Part shown: positions 46,717 through 56,831 of the stretch, piece by piece
Position numbering within the stretch: the stretch's first letter is position 1
How the letters are laid out: every line of letters starts with the position of its first letter
DNA from: UBA4416 sp044238845
GTDB taxonomy: Bacteria > Bacteroidota > Bacteroidia > B-17B0 > Aurantibacillaceae
Reading direction: 5' to 3'
DNA length: 64,000 nt
Assembly: GCA_044238845.1 (NCBI GenBank)
Contig: JBIICN010000017.1
Location: 6,368-70,367 of the forward strand
Notes under the pieces: model-generated
What the model was told of the DNA's origin: nothing
The model's input: only the letters and a program-made list of their open reading frames with translations
Database searches by the model: none
Translations under genes and position numbers: made by a program

Positions 46717-47397
46717 TTACTTTTTTGCTGTCGTAAAGAAAAATTCTTTTAAATAATTTGGTTCAGCATAAGCCACATCTACGAAATCTTTTGCATGGTA
46801 TTTAGCATAAGCTAATTCAATCATGTTATTGGCACTTGCCGAAATATCATCTATAAAAAAAGTGAGAGGCAGTGTTTGTAAAAGTTCTTTGGCTTTTGGC
46901 ATACCATCTCCAAAAAAATAAATTGGTTTCTGTAAATCAAAAACTTTAATACTTTCTTCTGTCAAAACTAAAGCTTGCAAAGGTATAATGTCATTTAAAG
47001 TATTTGTGTAAACAGCACAATACACCTCCATGCGTCGAGCATCCATTAAAGGACAAAATAAAACATCTTCTTTTGTTTTTTTGATAGCACTTACAGTGAG
47101 TGCTTTTAAAGTGTCGATGCTAATTAATGGAATATGTAACGCATAAGCTAAGCCTTTAGCGGCCGAAAAACCAATTCGTAAACCAGTGTATGAACCAGGA
47201 CCAGAACTTATTGAAATAGCTTGTAAATCAGTTGGCTTTAAAGCATTTTTTTTTAGCAGCTCATCAATAAATACATGCAGATTTTCGGCATGTGTATATC
47301 CATTGTTTAATTCTTTAATCGCCAATAAGTCTGCATTTTTTGAAATAGCGACTGAACAAACGGTTGAAGTACTTTCTATATGAAGCAGGTAAGCCAC
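46717..47397 (-). CDS. tsaB: tRNA threonylcarbamoyladenosine biosynthesis protein TsaB
   Basis: 226 residues. The N-terminal actin-like fold (LLHIESTSTVCSVAI) and SISSGPGSYTGLRIGFSAAK are the TsaB hallmark; the long C-terminal part of catalytic TsaD, with its metal-binding His pair, is absent. TsaB is a scaffold subunit of the complex that makes t6A at A37 of ANN-decoding tRNAs. Three bases after the efflux adaptor gene. Confidence 0.95.
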   Translation of the reverse strand: MAYLLHIESTSTVCSVAISKNADLLAIKELNNGYTHAENLHVFIDELLKKNALKPTDLQAISISSGPGSYTGLRIGFSAAKGLAYALHIPLISIDTLKALTVSAIKKTKEDVLFCPLMDARRMEVYCAVYTNTLNDIIPLQALVLTEESIKVFDLQKPIYFFGDGMPKAKELLQTLPLTFFIDDISASANNMIELAYAKYHAKDFVDVAYAEPNYLKEFFFTTAKK

Positions 47398-47400
47398 TAT

Positions 47401-48753
47401 TTATTTTTTATCAGAAAATAATTCGTCTTTTTCAACGACTTTAATTTTTTTACCACTCTTCAAAATTTTAGAAACAGCGCCGTATGGTCCCGAAATAATT
47501 TCATCTCCCACCTTTACTCCGCTCTTAATTTCAATATAATCGTTATCCTGAATGCCAGTGGTCACATAAACCATTTTAGCGACCCCATTATCGTTTACAA
47601 ATACGCATTCTTTAATTTCTTCTTCTTTTTTGCTGTTGGCTTTCTCTTCTTTTTCATCTTTCACCACAACGTCTTGTTCTTCATCGCCACCAATGTTTTG
47701 TTTAGTTTGGGTTGTATCAGAACTACGAGTTGTCACACCTTGAATTGGAATAGTAATAATGTTAGCAGCACGCATGGTTTGTATTTCAACGCTGGCACTC
47801 ATGCCAGGACGAAAAGGTGCAGGATTAATATCAGACACTAAGTCTAAATACGATTCTCTGAGTACTCTAATTTTTACAACAAAATTAGTTACTTGATCTA
47901 CAGATATCCCTGTTGTATTGGCAGAGTTCGCTACTTCGGTTACAATACCTTTGAATTTTTTTCCAATATATGCATCCACTTCAATAATTGCTGTATCGTT
48001 TTTGTGAATACGAATAATATCATTTTCATTCACTTCTACACTAGCTTCCATTTCATTTAAGTTTGCTAAACGTAAAATTTCTGTTCCTTGTAACCCTTGC
48101 ACACCAACTACACGTTCACCTTTCTCTACGTTTAATTTAGAAACAGTTCCATCCACAGGCGCATAAATAAATGTTTTATCTAGATTTGAGTTCGCTTCTT
48201 TTAAAGAGGCTTCCACACTTTTTACATTGTAATCAGATGCTTTAATACTTTCTATTAAGCCTTCTACATTTGCTTTAGCGGCTTCATATGCTGCTTTCGA
48301 AGCATCCATTTCTTGTTGAGAAATGACGTTTTGATCAAATAATTTTTTGTTACGAGCATTAGAAGCTTCAGCATTAGCTAAATTTGCTTGTGCTTGCGCT
48401 AATTGTGCCGCTGCTGTTTTCACGTTAGCTTTCGAACTATTAACGGTGGCATTCACACGTTCTAGGGCACTTTCGTAAATATCTGGTTTAATACGGCAAA
48501 GTAATTGACCTTTTTTAACTTGGTCGCCTTCTTTTACCAACATTTCAACTACCTCTCCTGATACATCCGATGTAATTTTTAATTCGGCTTCGGGCTGTAT
48601 TTTTCCATTTGCCGAAACAGACTCAATGATGTTACGAGTCGTTGCTTTTTCGGTTGTTACTTCTGTTGGTTCTTCTCCTTTAAAAAATTTAAAACCGATT
48701 ACGACAAATAGTAATACAATACAAATTCCGATAATCCAATATAATTTTTTCAT
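47401..48753 (-). CDS. Efflux RND/MacA-type periplasmic adaptor subunit (HlyD family)
   Basis: 450 residues: N-terminal membrane helix (LYWIIGICIVLLFVVIGF), lipoyl half-motifs (VEMLVKEGDQVKKGQLLCRI and YAPVDGTVSKLNVEKGERV), an alpha-hairpin coiled coil between about 95 and 190 rich in Ala and Asn, and beta-barrel and membrane-proximal domains; a charged Glu/Lys insert at about 365-385 is extra. It links an inner-membrane pump with TolC. tolC lies just upstream; no ABC or RND pump gene is present on this side, so the pump must be elsewhere. Confidence 0.92.
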   Translation of the reverse strand: MKKLYWIIGICIVLLFVVIGFKFFKGEEPTEVTTEKATTRNIIESVSANGKIQPEAELKITSDVSGEVVEMLVKEGDQVKKGQLLCRIKPDIYESALERVNATVNSSKANVKTAAAQLAQAQANLANAEASNARNKKLFDQNVISQQEMDASKAAYEAAKANVEGLIESIKASDYNVKSVEASLKEANSNLDKTFIYAPVDGTVSKLNVEKGERVVGVQGLQGTEILRLANLNEMEASVEVNENDIIRIHKNDTAIIEVDAYIGKKFKGIVTEVANSANTTGISVDQVTNFVVKIRVLRESYLDLVSDINPAPFRPGMSASVEIQTMRAANIITIPIQGVTTRSSDTTQTKQNIGGDEEQDVVVKDEKEEKANSKKEEEIKECVFVNDNGVAKMVYVTTGIQDNDYIEIKSGVKVGDEIISGPYGAVSKILKSGKKIKVVEKDELFSDKK

Positions 48754-48768
48754 GTTTTTTTGTTTTTT

Positions 48769-48891
48769 ACCGCAGAGTCCGCCAAGTTTTTACGCAGAGT
48801 CCGCAGAGTTTTTTAATTATTTTTACTTAACATTTCTTTGTGTTCTTTGCGCAATTCTCTTTGCTCCCGATAGCTATCGGGACTTTGCGGT
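48769..48891. repeat. Palindromic intergenic repeat with imperfect terminal inverted repeats
   Basis: The element starts ACCGCAGAGTCC (48769-48780) and ends with GGACTTTGCGGT (48880-48891), its inverted copy with one change. It contains a perfect 18-bp palindrome (TCCCGATAGCTATCGGGA, 48865-48882) and a second internal copy of the CGCAGAGTCCGC motif at 48793. It separates tolC from the adaptor gene. This style of element is scattered in many Bacteroidota genomes; activity is unknown. Confidence 0.6.
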
Positions 48892-48897
48892 TAAGTT

Positions 48898-50316
48898 CTA
48901 AAATTTCAATTCTTTTCCTTGATAAAAATCTAACACTTTTAATTTAAATACATAATCATATTTTGCTTGCACTAAATTACTTTGAGCACTTTGTAAACGC
49001 GTTTTAGCGTTGTTATAATCAAATGTACTAATAGCACCGACATTATATTTTTGTTGAGCGTAAAAAAATGATTGTTCGGATGCTTCAACCGATAATTTAG
49101 TCGCGTTGTATTTATTTAAAGCAGCTTTAGAGTTTGCGTAGGCTTGAGCAATGGTTTTATACAAATTTTGTTCGGTTAAATCTTGAGTGTATTTTGCATT
49201 TAATGTGTTTAATTGCGCATTTTTTATACCAGTAACTGTTTGTAATCCATTAAAAATAGGAACAGTTAATGTAAAACCAAAACTTTTATTTACATTATCA
49301 CTAAATTGATCTGAAAAAGATTTTTTTGATGTAACGATTTCTGTTTTAGGAGTATAAATAGCTTCTCCAGATTGAGTAACATAAGGAGCTTGTTCAATAC
49401 CGATAATATTAACAGCATCAATGTTTTTATCTAATTCAGATGTACCCGTTCCTAAACTTCCGGTAGCAGATAGAGTAGGGCTTACTCTTCCCTTTGCTGC
49501 CGCTAAATTTTTTTCGGCGGCTAATAAATTATAATTAACGCTTTTAATAGAGTGTTGGTTTTTTAAGGCTGTTTCATAAATATTTTGAACAGATAAAGTC
49601 GCTAATTCATTATTCAACATATCCACATTTGGCCTTGAAATATTAAAGTTATTTAAAGTATCTAAGTTTAATAGTTGTTTTAATGTTAACATCGCTATTT
49701 GATAGTTGTTATCTGCGCTCGTTACATTTACTTCTTCGTTAGCTAATTGGGCTTTTAAATCAAAAACAGCACTTTTTGCTAAAGTTCCTGCATCTGCTAA
49801 TTTTTGAGTACGCTCTAATTGCTCTTGAGTAATTTTGTATTGAGCTTTAGCAATTTGTAAAATTTCGTCACTAAAAATTACATTGATGTAAGTAGTAGCT
49901 ACATTTAAAGCTAAATCATTTTTTTGTTGTAGATAGTTTTCTGCGCTCGATAAATAATTATACTGATTTGCTTTAATAGTATTGTATTGAGCTAATCCCG
50001 ACCAAAGCACAACATTAGATGACACATAAAAATTTTGTGATAATACTTGCGCATTAGCAAAGGTGTTGGTATATCTATCAATTGTTCTACCAAAGTTGTA
50101 AGTGTGTTGTGCTCCTGCATTAACGGTTGGCAAAATAGCCGCTTTACTTTGTGTGGCATTGTTTTTATTAATACGTGCCGAAATTTCGGATTGCTTTAAG
50201 CTAATGTTGTTTTTTTGCGCATAATCAACACATTGTTGTAAATCCCATACAGAGGATTGAGCAATGGAGAATTGTACGATTCCTAAAAAAAGGAAACTAT
50301 ATAGGATGGTCTTCAT
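48898..50316 (-). CDS. TolC-family outer-membrane efflux protein
   Basis: 472 residues. Signal peptide (MKTILYSFLFLGIVQFSIAQ), then WDLQQCVDYAQKNNISLKQ, the start of the TolC/OEP repeat, and long Ala/Gln/Asn-rich alpha-helical hairpins (two OEP repeats) with short barrel strands between. It forms the outer-membrane tunnel for the adaptor encoded downstream. The gap to the adaptor gene (144 bases) contains the palindromic repeat, which may affect their co-transcription. Confidence 0.92.
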   Translation of the reverse strand: MKTILYSFLFLGIVQFSIAQSSVWDLQQCVDYAQKNNISLKQSEISARINKNNATQSKAAILPTVNAGAQHTYNFGRTIDRYTNTFANAQVLSQNFYVSSNVVLWSGLAQYNTIKANQYNYLSSAENYLQQKNDLALNVATTYINVIFSDEILQIAKAQYKITQEQLERTQKLADAGTLAKSAVFDLKAQLANEEVNVTSADNNYQIAMLTLKQLLNLDTLNNFNISRPNVDMLNNELATLSVQNIYETALKNQHSIKSVNYNLLAAEKNLAAAKGRVSPTLSATGSLGTGTSELDKNIDAVNIIGIEQAPYVTQSGEAIYTPKTEIVTSKKSFSDQFSDNVNKSFGFTLTVPIFNGLQTVTGIKNAQLNTLNAKYTQDLTEQNLYKTIAQAYANSKAALNKYNATKLSVEASEQSFFYAQQKYNVGAISTFDYNNAKTRLQSAQSNLVQAKYDYVFKLKVLDFYQGKELKF

Positions 50317-50495
50317 AGGTTTTTATAAATCGAAGTAAATTTAACTAAAAAAAGCGCCCATTTTACCCAACTACACAAGCGGAAAAAAAGTAGGGGTATT
50401 GGTAAAAAATGGCCACATAAATTTATCAACTTTAGCAATTGTAAGCCCCTTTTTCACTATTTTTCTAATCTCATATTTTGTTATTAATCAGGTTA

Positions 50496-53351
50496 ATGGT
50501 TCCATTTTTACAATACATTGCTCAATATATCCACACGCATCATGCAGATGATACAGAGCGTTTATGTATTGTATTACCAAACAAACGGGGTGCTTTATAT
50601 TTAAAACAGCATTTAGCCAAAGCTTTTCAAAAAACAATTTGGTTACCAACTATTATTAGTGCCGAGGAATTAGTAGCTGAACTATCAGGCTTACAACAAG
50701 CCGATAGTATTGATTTGATTTGTGATTTATATGCCGTTTACACCAACGTTTTAAAAGAAAAAGCCGAGCCTTTTGAAGCTTTTGCCAAATGGGGAACCTT
50801 AATGCTTCAGGATTTTAATGAAGCTGATCGGTATTTAGTAGATACCGACTCTTTATACCAAAATTTAAAAGAAATTAAAGAAATTGAGAATTGGAGTTTA
50901 AGTGCCGATAGTTTAACTCCCACACAACAAGATTATGTGAATTTTATGCACCAAATGGGAAGCATTTATCACGAGTTTGCAAAAGTATTGCTTCAAAAAA
51001 AACAAGCCTATCAAGGTTTAATGTACCGTAAGGCCGTTGATAATTATAAGGATTCGGAATACATTAATCAATATTCTAAAATTTTAATTTGTGGCTTTAA
51101 CGCTTTAAACAAAGCAGAAACCATTATTTTTTCAGATTTAGTAAAAGAGAAAAAAGCGACTCTTATTTATGATGCAGATAAATATTATGTAGAAAACGAA
51201 AGCTATGAAGCAGGATTGTTTCTTCGCAAAAACTTTAGTGATACGTGGTTAAATACTAAAAATCATATTGGAGATTATTTTAACGAGATTCCTAAACATA
51301 TTGATATAGTAGCTGTTCCAAAACAATTGGGACAAGCACAAGTAGTATCTCATCAATTACACGAATGGATCAAGCAAGGAAAATCGTTAAACAAAACCGC
51401 AGTTGTCTTAGCGGATGAAAGTTTGTTGTTTCCTATCTTAAATCAATTGCCGAAGGAAGTACAGCATGTAAACATTACAATGGAGTATCCTTTGCGTTTA
51501 TCACCCATTTACGATTTAATTGATAATTTAATTAGTCTTCATCAATCTACTCAAAAGGTAAGCGCTTCTAGTAGCTATTACTTTGCGGATATATTTAAGA
51601 TTTTACAAAACTCCTTATTTAAAAAATACTACAAATCATTTAATCCTACTGTTCCATTACAATCTATCATTCAAAAGGTCATTGATAAAAATTATGTGTG
51701 GTTAAATACTAAAGTATTATCCGAATTATTTGAAGATAATTACCAATACATTGATAATTTATTTAATACATGGTCAAATTCGGCACAAGGCATCGCCTCA
51801 ATGTCGCACATTATTAATGTGTTTAATGTGTCTGAAAACGAAGACTTGCAATTGTCTAGTACCGAAAAAGAATATTTACATGTGTTTACAAAGTATTTTA
51901 ATCGCTTACAATCTTTAATTGAAACACATCATTATTTAGATTCTTTACTAACCTTAAAAAGTTTATATAAACAAATTATTGGCGCTGCTTCTGTTCCTTT
52001 TATTGGCGAGCCATTGCAAGGCTTACAAATTATGGGAGTTTTAGAAACCCGTACTTTGGATTTTGAAAATATTATTTTGTTAGGCGTTAACGAAGGAGTT
52101 TTACCTTCAGGTAAATCTTCTAATTCATTTATTCCTAATGATTTAAAGCGTTATCATAGCATGCCACTATATGGCGATAAAGATGCGATTTACGCTTACC
52201 ACTTTTATCGAATTTTACAACGAGCCTCAAATATTTTAATCACCTATAATACCGAACATAGTGTGTTAGGTTCAGGCGAAAAAAGCCGTTTTATTACACA
52301 ATTGCAATTTGAATTACGAAAATATAATGAGGCTCATGTGATTACCGAGCAAATGTTAAGTGGCGACACTTTGCCAGCAAGCTCTCGCAATAACATTTCA
52401 ATTACAAAAACAGATTTAAATTTAGCGCCCATTATTTATAAACTCACTACTGATAGTCAGTACACTGGGTTGAGTCCCTCGGCTTTAATTACCTATAAAG
52501 ATTGTGCTTTACGTTTCTTTTTTAGGTATGGCGCAGGTATTAAAGAAACAGAAGATGTAGAAGAAAGTGCCGAAGCAAATACACAAGGTTCTATTTTACA
52601 TGAATCGTTAGAAATGTTGTACAAACCTTTTATTGGTAGGGTTTTAAAGGAAGAGAATATAAAAGAGTGTCTTTCAAAAACAGAAGAGAGTGTTAATTTG
52701 ATTTTTCAAAATTATTTTAGTCAGCGCGAAAGCCAGTTTGGAAAAAACTTTTTACAACGAAAAGTATTGTACGAGTACGTTAATAAATTATTGAAAAACG
52801 ATTTACGTTTAATTCAACAATCACAAAAAACAAATGAGTTGTTGAGTTTAATAGATTTAGAACGTAGCTTAACGGCCTCTGTTACTATACCTATTAAAGG
52901 TATTGAGACGACTATTTATTTAAAAGGTTCCGCTGATAGAATAGATAAATTAGGAAACAAGATTAGAATTATTGATTACAAATCGTCAGTTAAAGATTCA
53001 GATAAATTTAAGTTCAGCAATTTTGACGATTTGTTTACCGATAGCCAATATAATAAAATGTTGCAATTATTTATGTATGCTTGGTTAGTGGTAAAAAATA
53101 ATTTAGCAAAGCCCGAAGAATTGCAACCTTGCATTATTCCATTTAAAAAGTTTGAAGAGCAGCCTAAATTTATAATGGAAGATGTTAAAGGCGGTGGCAT
53201 TTTATATTTCAGCTCTGAGTTACTTCAAGAGTTTGAAGACCATTTAAAGCAAAAGATATCTGAAATCATTGTTGGTTCAGAGCCATTTACGCAAACAGAG
53301 GATGAGGATAAGTGTGAGTATTGCGCTTATGCGAGTATTTGTAATGTATAA
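50496..53351 (+). CDS. PD-(D/E)XK nuclease / AddB-like helicase-nuclease protein
   Basis: About 951 residues. The start at the ATG at 50496 (MVPFLQYIAQYIHTHH) is preferred over an upstream TTG. The N-terminal region has LCIVLPNKRGALYLKQHLAK, an inactive-helicase-like strand in which the Walker A lysine motif is not complete, as in AddB/RecC. The C-terminal nuclease domain has GSADRIDKLG and IRIIDYKSS (the D...YK catalytic core), and CEYCAYASIC at the end resembles the Fe-S cluster Cys of AddB. It probably processes broken DNA ends with a partner helicase, not in this window. Confidence 0.88.
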   Translation: MVPFLQYIAQYIHTHHADDTERLCIVLPNKRGALYLKQHLAKAFQKTIWLPTIISAEELVAELSGLQQADSIDLICDLYAVYTNVLKEKAEPFEAFAKWGTLMLQDFNEADRYLVDTDSLYQNLKEIKEIENWSLSADSLTPTQQDYVNFMHQMGSIYHEFAKVLLQKKQAYQGLMYRKAVDNYKDSEYINQYSKILICGFNALNKAETIIFSDLVKEKKATLIYDADKYYVENESYEAGLFLRKNFSDTWLNTKNHIGDYFNEIPKHIDIVAVPKQLGQAQVVSHQLHEWIKQGKSLNKTAVVLADESLLFPILNQLPKEVQHVNITMEYPLRLSPIYDLIDNLISLHQSTQKVSASSSYYFADIFKILQNSLFKKYYKSFNPTVPLQSIIQKVIDKNYVWLNTKVLSELFEDNYQYIDNLFNTWSNSAQGIASMSHIINVFNVSENEDLQLSSTEKEYLHVFTKYFNRLQSLIETHHYLDSLLTLKSLYKQIIGAASVPFIGEPLQGLQIMGVLETRTLDFENIILLGVNEGVLPSGKSSNSFIPNDLKRYHSMPLYGDKDAIYAYHFYRILQRASNILITYNTEHSVLGSGEKSRFITQLQFELRKYNEAHVITEQMLSGDTLPASSRNNISITKTDLNLAPIIYKLTTDSQYTGLSPSALITYKDCALRFFFRYGAGIKETEDVEESAEANTQGSILHESLEMLYKPFIGRVLKEENIKECLSKTEESVNLIFQNYFSQRESQFGKNFLQRKVLYEYVNKLLKNDLRLIQQSQKTNELLSLIDLERSLTASVTIPIKGIETTIYLKGSADRIDKLGNKIRIIDYKSSVKDSDKFKFSNFDDLFTDSQYNKMLQLFMYAWLVVKNNLAKPEELQPCIIPFKKFEEQPKFIMEDVKGGGILYFSSELLQEFEDHLKQKISEIIVGSEPFTQTEDEDKCEYCAYASICNV

Positions 53352-53358
53352 TTGATGG

Positions 53359-53667
53359 TTAAAAGCTCAATGGTTCCCTACTTGTATGTCTTATGCGTAA
53401 AATGGTGACGTTATTTTCAGATATTTGATATGATATGCGATAACTAAAAACAATGGCCGTTTTAAATGATCCATCATTATTTTTCTTAAATCTATCAAGA
53501 GGATAGTTGTTGTATTGACTTGAAAGACTTTCAATCATATCTAATAATGCATTAGCTACAATTTCTATTGCTTGAGGAGCTTCTTCAAAAAGATACTCTA
53601 ATATTTCGAAATATTGAGTTTCTGCATTTTTTGACCAAATAATTTGTTTTATTTTCTTTTGAACCAT
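53359..53667 (-). CDS. RelE/ParE-family toxin
   Basis: 102 residues of the type II toxin fold: IIWSKNAETQYFEILEYLFEE at the start and the RIRHTSREPLSF end, with YRISYQISENNVTILRI as the last strands. ParE toxins inhibit gyrase, RelE toxins cleave mRNA at the ribosome; this sequence is closer to the ParE/plasmid-stabilisation type. It overlaps its antitoxin gene by 19 bases. Confidence 0.88.
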   Translation of the reverse strand: MVQKKIKQIIWSKNAETQYFEILEYLFEEAPQAIEIVANALLDMIESLSSQYNNYPLDRFKKNNDGSFKTAIVFSYRISYQISENNVTILRIRHTSREPLSF

Positions 53668-53891
53668 TTTGCACTCTGCTTTACGATGTCTGCATGTGTT
53701 GTTGATTCGCCATTTTGTACTTGTTTGATGGCTTGTTCAATTTCTTTGTTGTATTGTTCAACCGAAATGTGTTTTTCTTTTTTATCGATATGAAGAATGT
53801 TTTTTACCATATCTAATAAAATGACTTGCTGTCTTTCTGATAACAAAGGCAAATAGGTTGCTAGTTCTTTATTTATTTCGGTTGCAGCCAT
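53649..53891 (-). CDS. Antitoxin of the adjacent RelE/ParE toxin
   Basis: 80 residues, mostly helical and Lys/Glu/Gln-rich (EINKELATYLPLLSERQQ, then EQYNKEIEQAIKQVQNG). It has the size and place of a ParD-like or small-helical antitoxin; the C-terminal tail likely wraps the toxin and the N-terminus binds its own promoter. It precedes and overlaps the toxin gene, the standard antitoxin-toxin order. Confidence 0.82.
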   Translation of the reverse strand: MAATEINKELATYLPLLSERQQVILLDMVKNILHIDKKEKHISVEQYNKEIEQAIKQVQNGESTTHADIVKQSAKWFKRK

Positions 53892-54084
53892 TTTTTAATT
53901 TAATTATTACAAATTTACAAAAAAATGTCGTATTTGTTTTCTTAATGATACAAAAACAGTAACTATTGTCTTTTTTTTACGATAATTATATCTAACAATC
54001 TACTGTTTATAAAATCAAAAAAACGCCTGCAAAGCCTTTGCAAGTAGCTCTAATTTTATATTAAAATTTTTACACCCAAATAAC

Positions 54085-55062
54085 ATGCTTCTTTCTTTAA
54101 AAAGAATTGCCTTTACTATAACGGTAATGTTTTGTATGAACATTAGTTTTTCTCAAAACCTCACCGTTGATTTTGAGGGAAGAGTAACCCATGAAACGTC
54201 TGTTTTATCAGAAGTGATTGTGCAAGTGTTACAAGATGGGAAATTATTAACCTCTTTTAAAACCGATCAAACTGGTAATTATAATGTGTATTTACCTTTA
54301 GGGAGCGATTATATTATTTCTATTTCTAAAAATGATTACGTTCAAAAATATTTTAGTGTTAGTACTAAAGGTATTCCTGCCGATCAATCTAATGTTAAGT
54401 TTCCAAGCATTAGGGCCGATGTAGATTTGTTTAAATATTACGAAGGAGTTGATTATACATTATTTGATGAACCTATTAATAAATTTTTTTACAGTACTCG
54501 AAAAGGAAATTTTGAATATGATAAAGATTTATTGAAAGAGAAAAAAGAGGCGATGAAAAAAATTAAATTAGCTGAAAAACAAGCTATTTTACTAGCCTTA
54601 AAGAAAAATGAAGAAAAGCAAAAACAATTAGATAAATCATCAAAATCGGAAGTAGCTAAAAAAGAAAATGCAGATAAGTTAGCGGATGAAAAAAAGATGC
54701 TGGATGATAAATTAGCGAAACAAAGTTTGATGATGAAATTGATTGAGGAAGACGAAAAGCCTATTTTTAAAACTAACAGCGAGAAAAACGATATTCAATT
54801 AAATATTGTGGCTGCAAATAGCGAAGAGAGTAAAAAAATAATTGATAAAAAAATAACCGACTTAGTTACTAAGCACAAACAAAAAGTAACAGAAGAAAAA
54901 CAAGAAACAGAAAGTGTCGTTATTGTAAAGCGAGTTGTTGTTCGCGATCAAGAAACCTGGGTTTATGAGAAAAAAACCTTTAGCTGGGGAGGAGTATCTT
55001 ATTTTAGAGATAAACAGCGTATTACAGCGAGTACCTTTAATATGGAAACTGCTTCAAATTAG
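54085..55062 (+). CDS. Exported protein with carboxypeptidase-regulatory-like domain and coiled coil
   Basis: 325 residues. Signal peptide (MLLSLKRIAFTITVMFCMNISFS), an N-terminal CarboxypepD_reg-like domain (VQVLQDGKLLTSFKTDQTGN, YNVYLPLGSDYIISISKNDY), then a Lys/Glu/Leu-rich coiled coil from about 150 to 285 and a short aromatic C-terminus (TWVYEKKTFSWGGVSYFRD). Proteins like this occur in Bacteroidota gliding and envelope clusters but I do not recognise a specific family. It is monocistronic. Confidence 0.7.
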   Translation: MLLSLKRIAFTITVMFCMNISFSQNLTVDFEGRVTHETSVLSEVIVQVLQDGKLLTSFKTDQTGNYNVYLPLGSDYIISISKNDYVQKYFSVSTKGIPADQSNVKFPSIRADVDLFKYYEGVDYTLFDEPINKFFYSTRKGNFEYDKDLLKEKKEAMKKIKLAEKQAILLALKKNEEKQKQLDKSSKSEVAKKENADKLADEKKMLDDKLAKQSLMMKLIEEDEKPIFKTNSEKNDIQLNIVAANSEESKKIIDKKITDLVTKHKQKVTEEKQETESVVIVKRVVVRDQETWVYEKKTFSWGGVSYFRDKQRITASTFNMETASN

Positions 55063-55207
55063 CAGTTTTTATTTTTTGTTAGCTTGTTTTATATTATAAT
55101 TAACAGTCTTTCGTTAGTTACTAATGTAAAAAATCAAAGTTCTTTTCGAGCTATTTTTTGTATATTTAGACTTTATACTAAACTAACAAAAAAGCACTTT
55201 TTACTCT

Positions 55208-56095
55208 ATGAAAAAAGCATTTGTATTTCCAGGTCAAGGTTCTCAATTTTCTGGAATGGGAAAAGAGTTATATGATAACTCTGATTTAGCAAAAAAAATG
55301 TTTCACCAAGCTAATGATATTTTAGGATTTAATATCACAGAAACCATGTTTACTGGGTCTGATGAAGAATTAAAACAAACTAAAGTTACACAGCCTGCCA
55401 TATTTTTACATTCGGTAATATTAGCTGCAACGATGGGCGAATCTTTTATTCCTGATATGGTGGCTGGGCATTCCCTAGGCGAATTTTCGGCTTTAGTAGC
55501 TAATAAAACTTTAAGTTTTGAAAGTGCTTTAACTTTAGTGTCTAAGCGTGCTATGGCTATGCAAAAGGCTTGCGAAATAAATCCATCAACCATGGCGGCT
55601 GTATTAAATTTAGCAGATGATGTAATCGAGAATATTTGTAAAGAAATTACAGCGAGCGGCCATGTGGTTGTGGCTGCCAATTATAATTGCCCGGGTCAGT
55701 TAGTGATTTCTGGGTCTATCGAAGGAATTAATATTGCTTGCGAAAAAATGAAAGCGGCTGGAGCTAAACGCGCTTTAGTGTTACCTGTTGGCGGGGCATT
55801 TCACTCGCCATTAATGGAGCCAGCTCGTGTGGAGTTAGAGGCTGCTATTAATGCCACTACTTTCAATCAGCCAATTTGCCCTGTTTATCAAAATGTTACA
55901 GCTTCTGCCGTATCAAATCCTGATGAGATTAAGAAAAATTTAAATATACAACTAACAGCTCCTGTAAAATGGACACAAACCGTTACTCAAATGATTGCTG
56001 ATGGAGCTACTCATTTTACAGAAGTTGGTCCTGGTAAAGTATTACAAGGATTAGTGAAAAAAGTAAATCCAGCCATGGAAACTATAAGCGCATAA
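55208..56095 (+). CDS. fabD: Malonyl-CoA:ACP transacylase (FabD)
   Basis: 295 residues. FPGQGSQFSGMGKELYD opens the acyltransferase fold, the nucleophile Ser lies in GHSLGEFSAL (S93 region), and VGGAFHSPLM supplies the catalytic His. It moves malonyl from CoA to acyl carrier protein for fatty-acid synthesis. It is five bases before the next ORF, an outer-membrane-barrel-like protein, an unusual neighbour. Confidence 0.96.
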   Translation: MKKAFVFPGQGSQFSGMGKELYDNSDLAKKMFHQANDILGFNITETMFTGSDEELKQTKVTQPAIFLHSVILAATMGESFIPDMVAGHSLGEFSALVANKTLSFESALTLVSKRAMAMQKACEINPSTMAAVLNLADDVIENICKEITASGHVVVAANYNCPGQLVISGSIEGINIACEKMKAAGAKRALVLPVGGAFHSPLMEPARVELEAAINATTFNQPICPVYQNVTASAVSNPDEIKKNLNIQLTAPVKWTQTVTQMIADGATHFTEVGPGKVLQGLVKKVNPAMETISA

Positions 56096-56099
56096 AATC

Positions 56100-56813
56100 A
56101 TGATTAAAAAAATCGTTATTTGCCTTGCTTTGATTCATTTGACAACTCAAATGAACGCTCAATTTTTTAGAGGAGTAGGTTTGTTTGTTGGAGGAACATC
56201 TTCAAGTGATAGGTATAAAAATTTAAACGCAAAGGAATATGTAACTTATTCTCACGTGTATCCTGCACCTTCTCATCGCTCTGCCGAATTGCCTTTTTTT
56301 AGTGTTGGATTTTTTGGAGAGTTTTTAAAATATTCTCATGTCCGTTGGCAAACAGAATTAGAGTATTGCAAAAAAGGTGGCATAGAAAGTGAAATGGGAC
56401 CTCCCTTAACAGGCATTAGAGGTCCAAAAACACCAAATGCTTTTTCAAATATCCAATGGAATAATTTTTTGAAGGTTTTTGGAAATGAAGGATATAGAGG
56501 AATTCCTTATGTAATGTTGGGCGCAAGATTAGATTATAATTTTGCAAGAAGTATTTCGGCTTATGCAGCAGTTGCTGGAGCGGCACCAAAAATTAACTTA
56601 AGTCCTGATGTTGGTATTGGATATGAGTTTGCTTCGTTTAGTAAATGGCATGTTTTTACAGAACTACATTATAATCCAGATGCAATTAAAATGGTGATAG
56701 CAAATGTTGGCTATTGGCATCGCATGTGGGAATTAAGATTAGGTATTATTTATCGCCCAAGAAAAGCGTTGGATGATTGTAATGCACCAAGATATCATGG
56801 TAGTGATTATTAA
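56100..56813 (+). CDS. Outer-membrane beta-barrel-like protein
   Basis: 237 residues with a signal peptide (MIKKIVICLALIHLTTQMNAQ) followed by alternating hydrophobic/polar strands with glycine turns (FRGVGLFVGGTSSSDRYKN, YVMLGARLDYNFARSISAYA, MWELRLGIIYRPRK), the style of the PorT/OmpW-like barrels of Bacteroidota. It begins four bases after fabD. Function unknown. Confidence 0.72.
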   Translation: MIKKIVICLALIHLTTQMNAQFFRGVGLFVGGTSSSDRYKNLNAKEYVTYSHVYPAPSHRSAELPFFSVGFFGEFLKYSHVRWQTELEYCKKGGIESEMGPPLTGIRGPKTPNAFSNIQWNNFLKVFGNEGYRGIPYVMLGARLDYNFARSISAYAAVAGAAPKINLSPDVGIGYEFASFSKWHVFTELHYNPDAIKMVIANVGYWHRMWELRLGIIYRPRKALDDCNAPRYHGSDY

Positions 56814-56831
56814 TAAAAAAAATCGTTCAAA

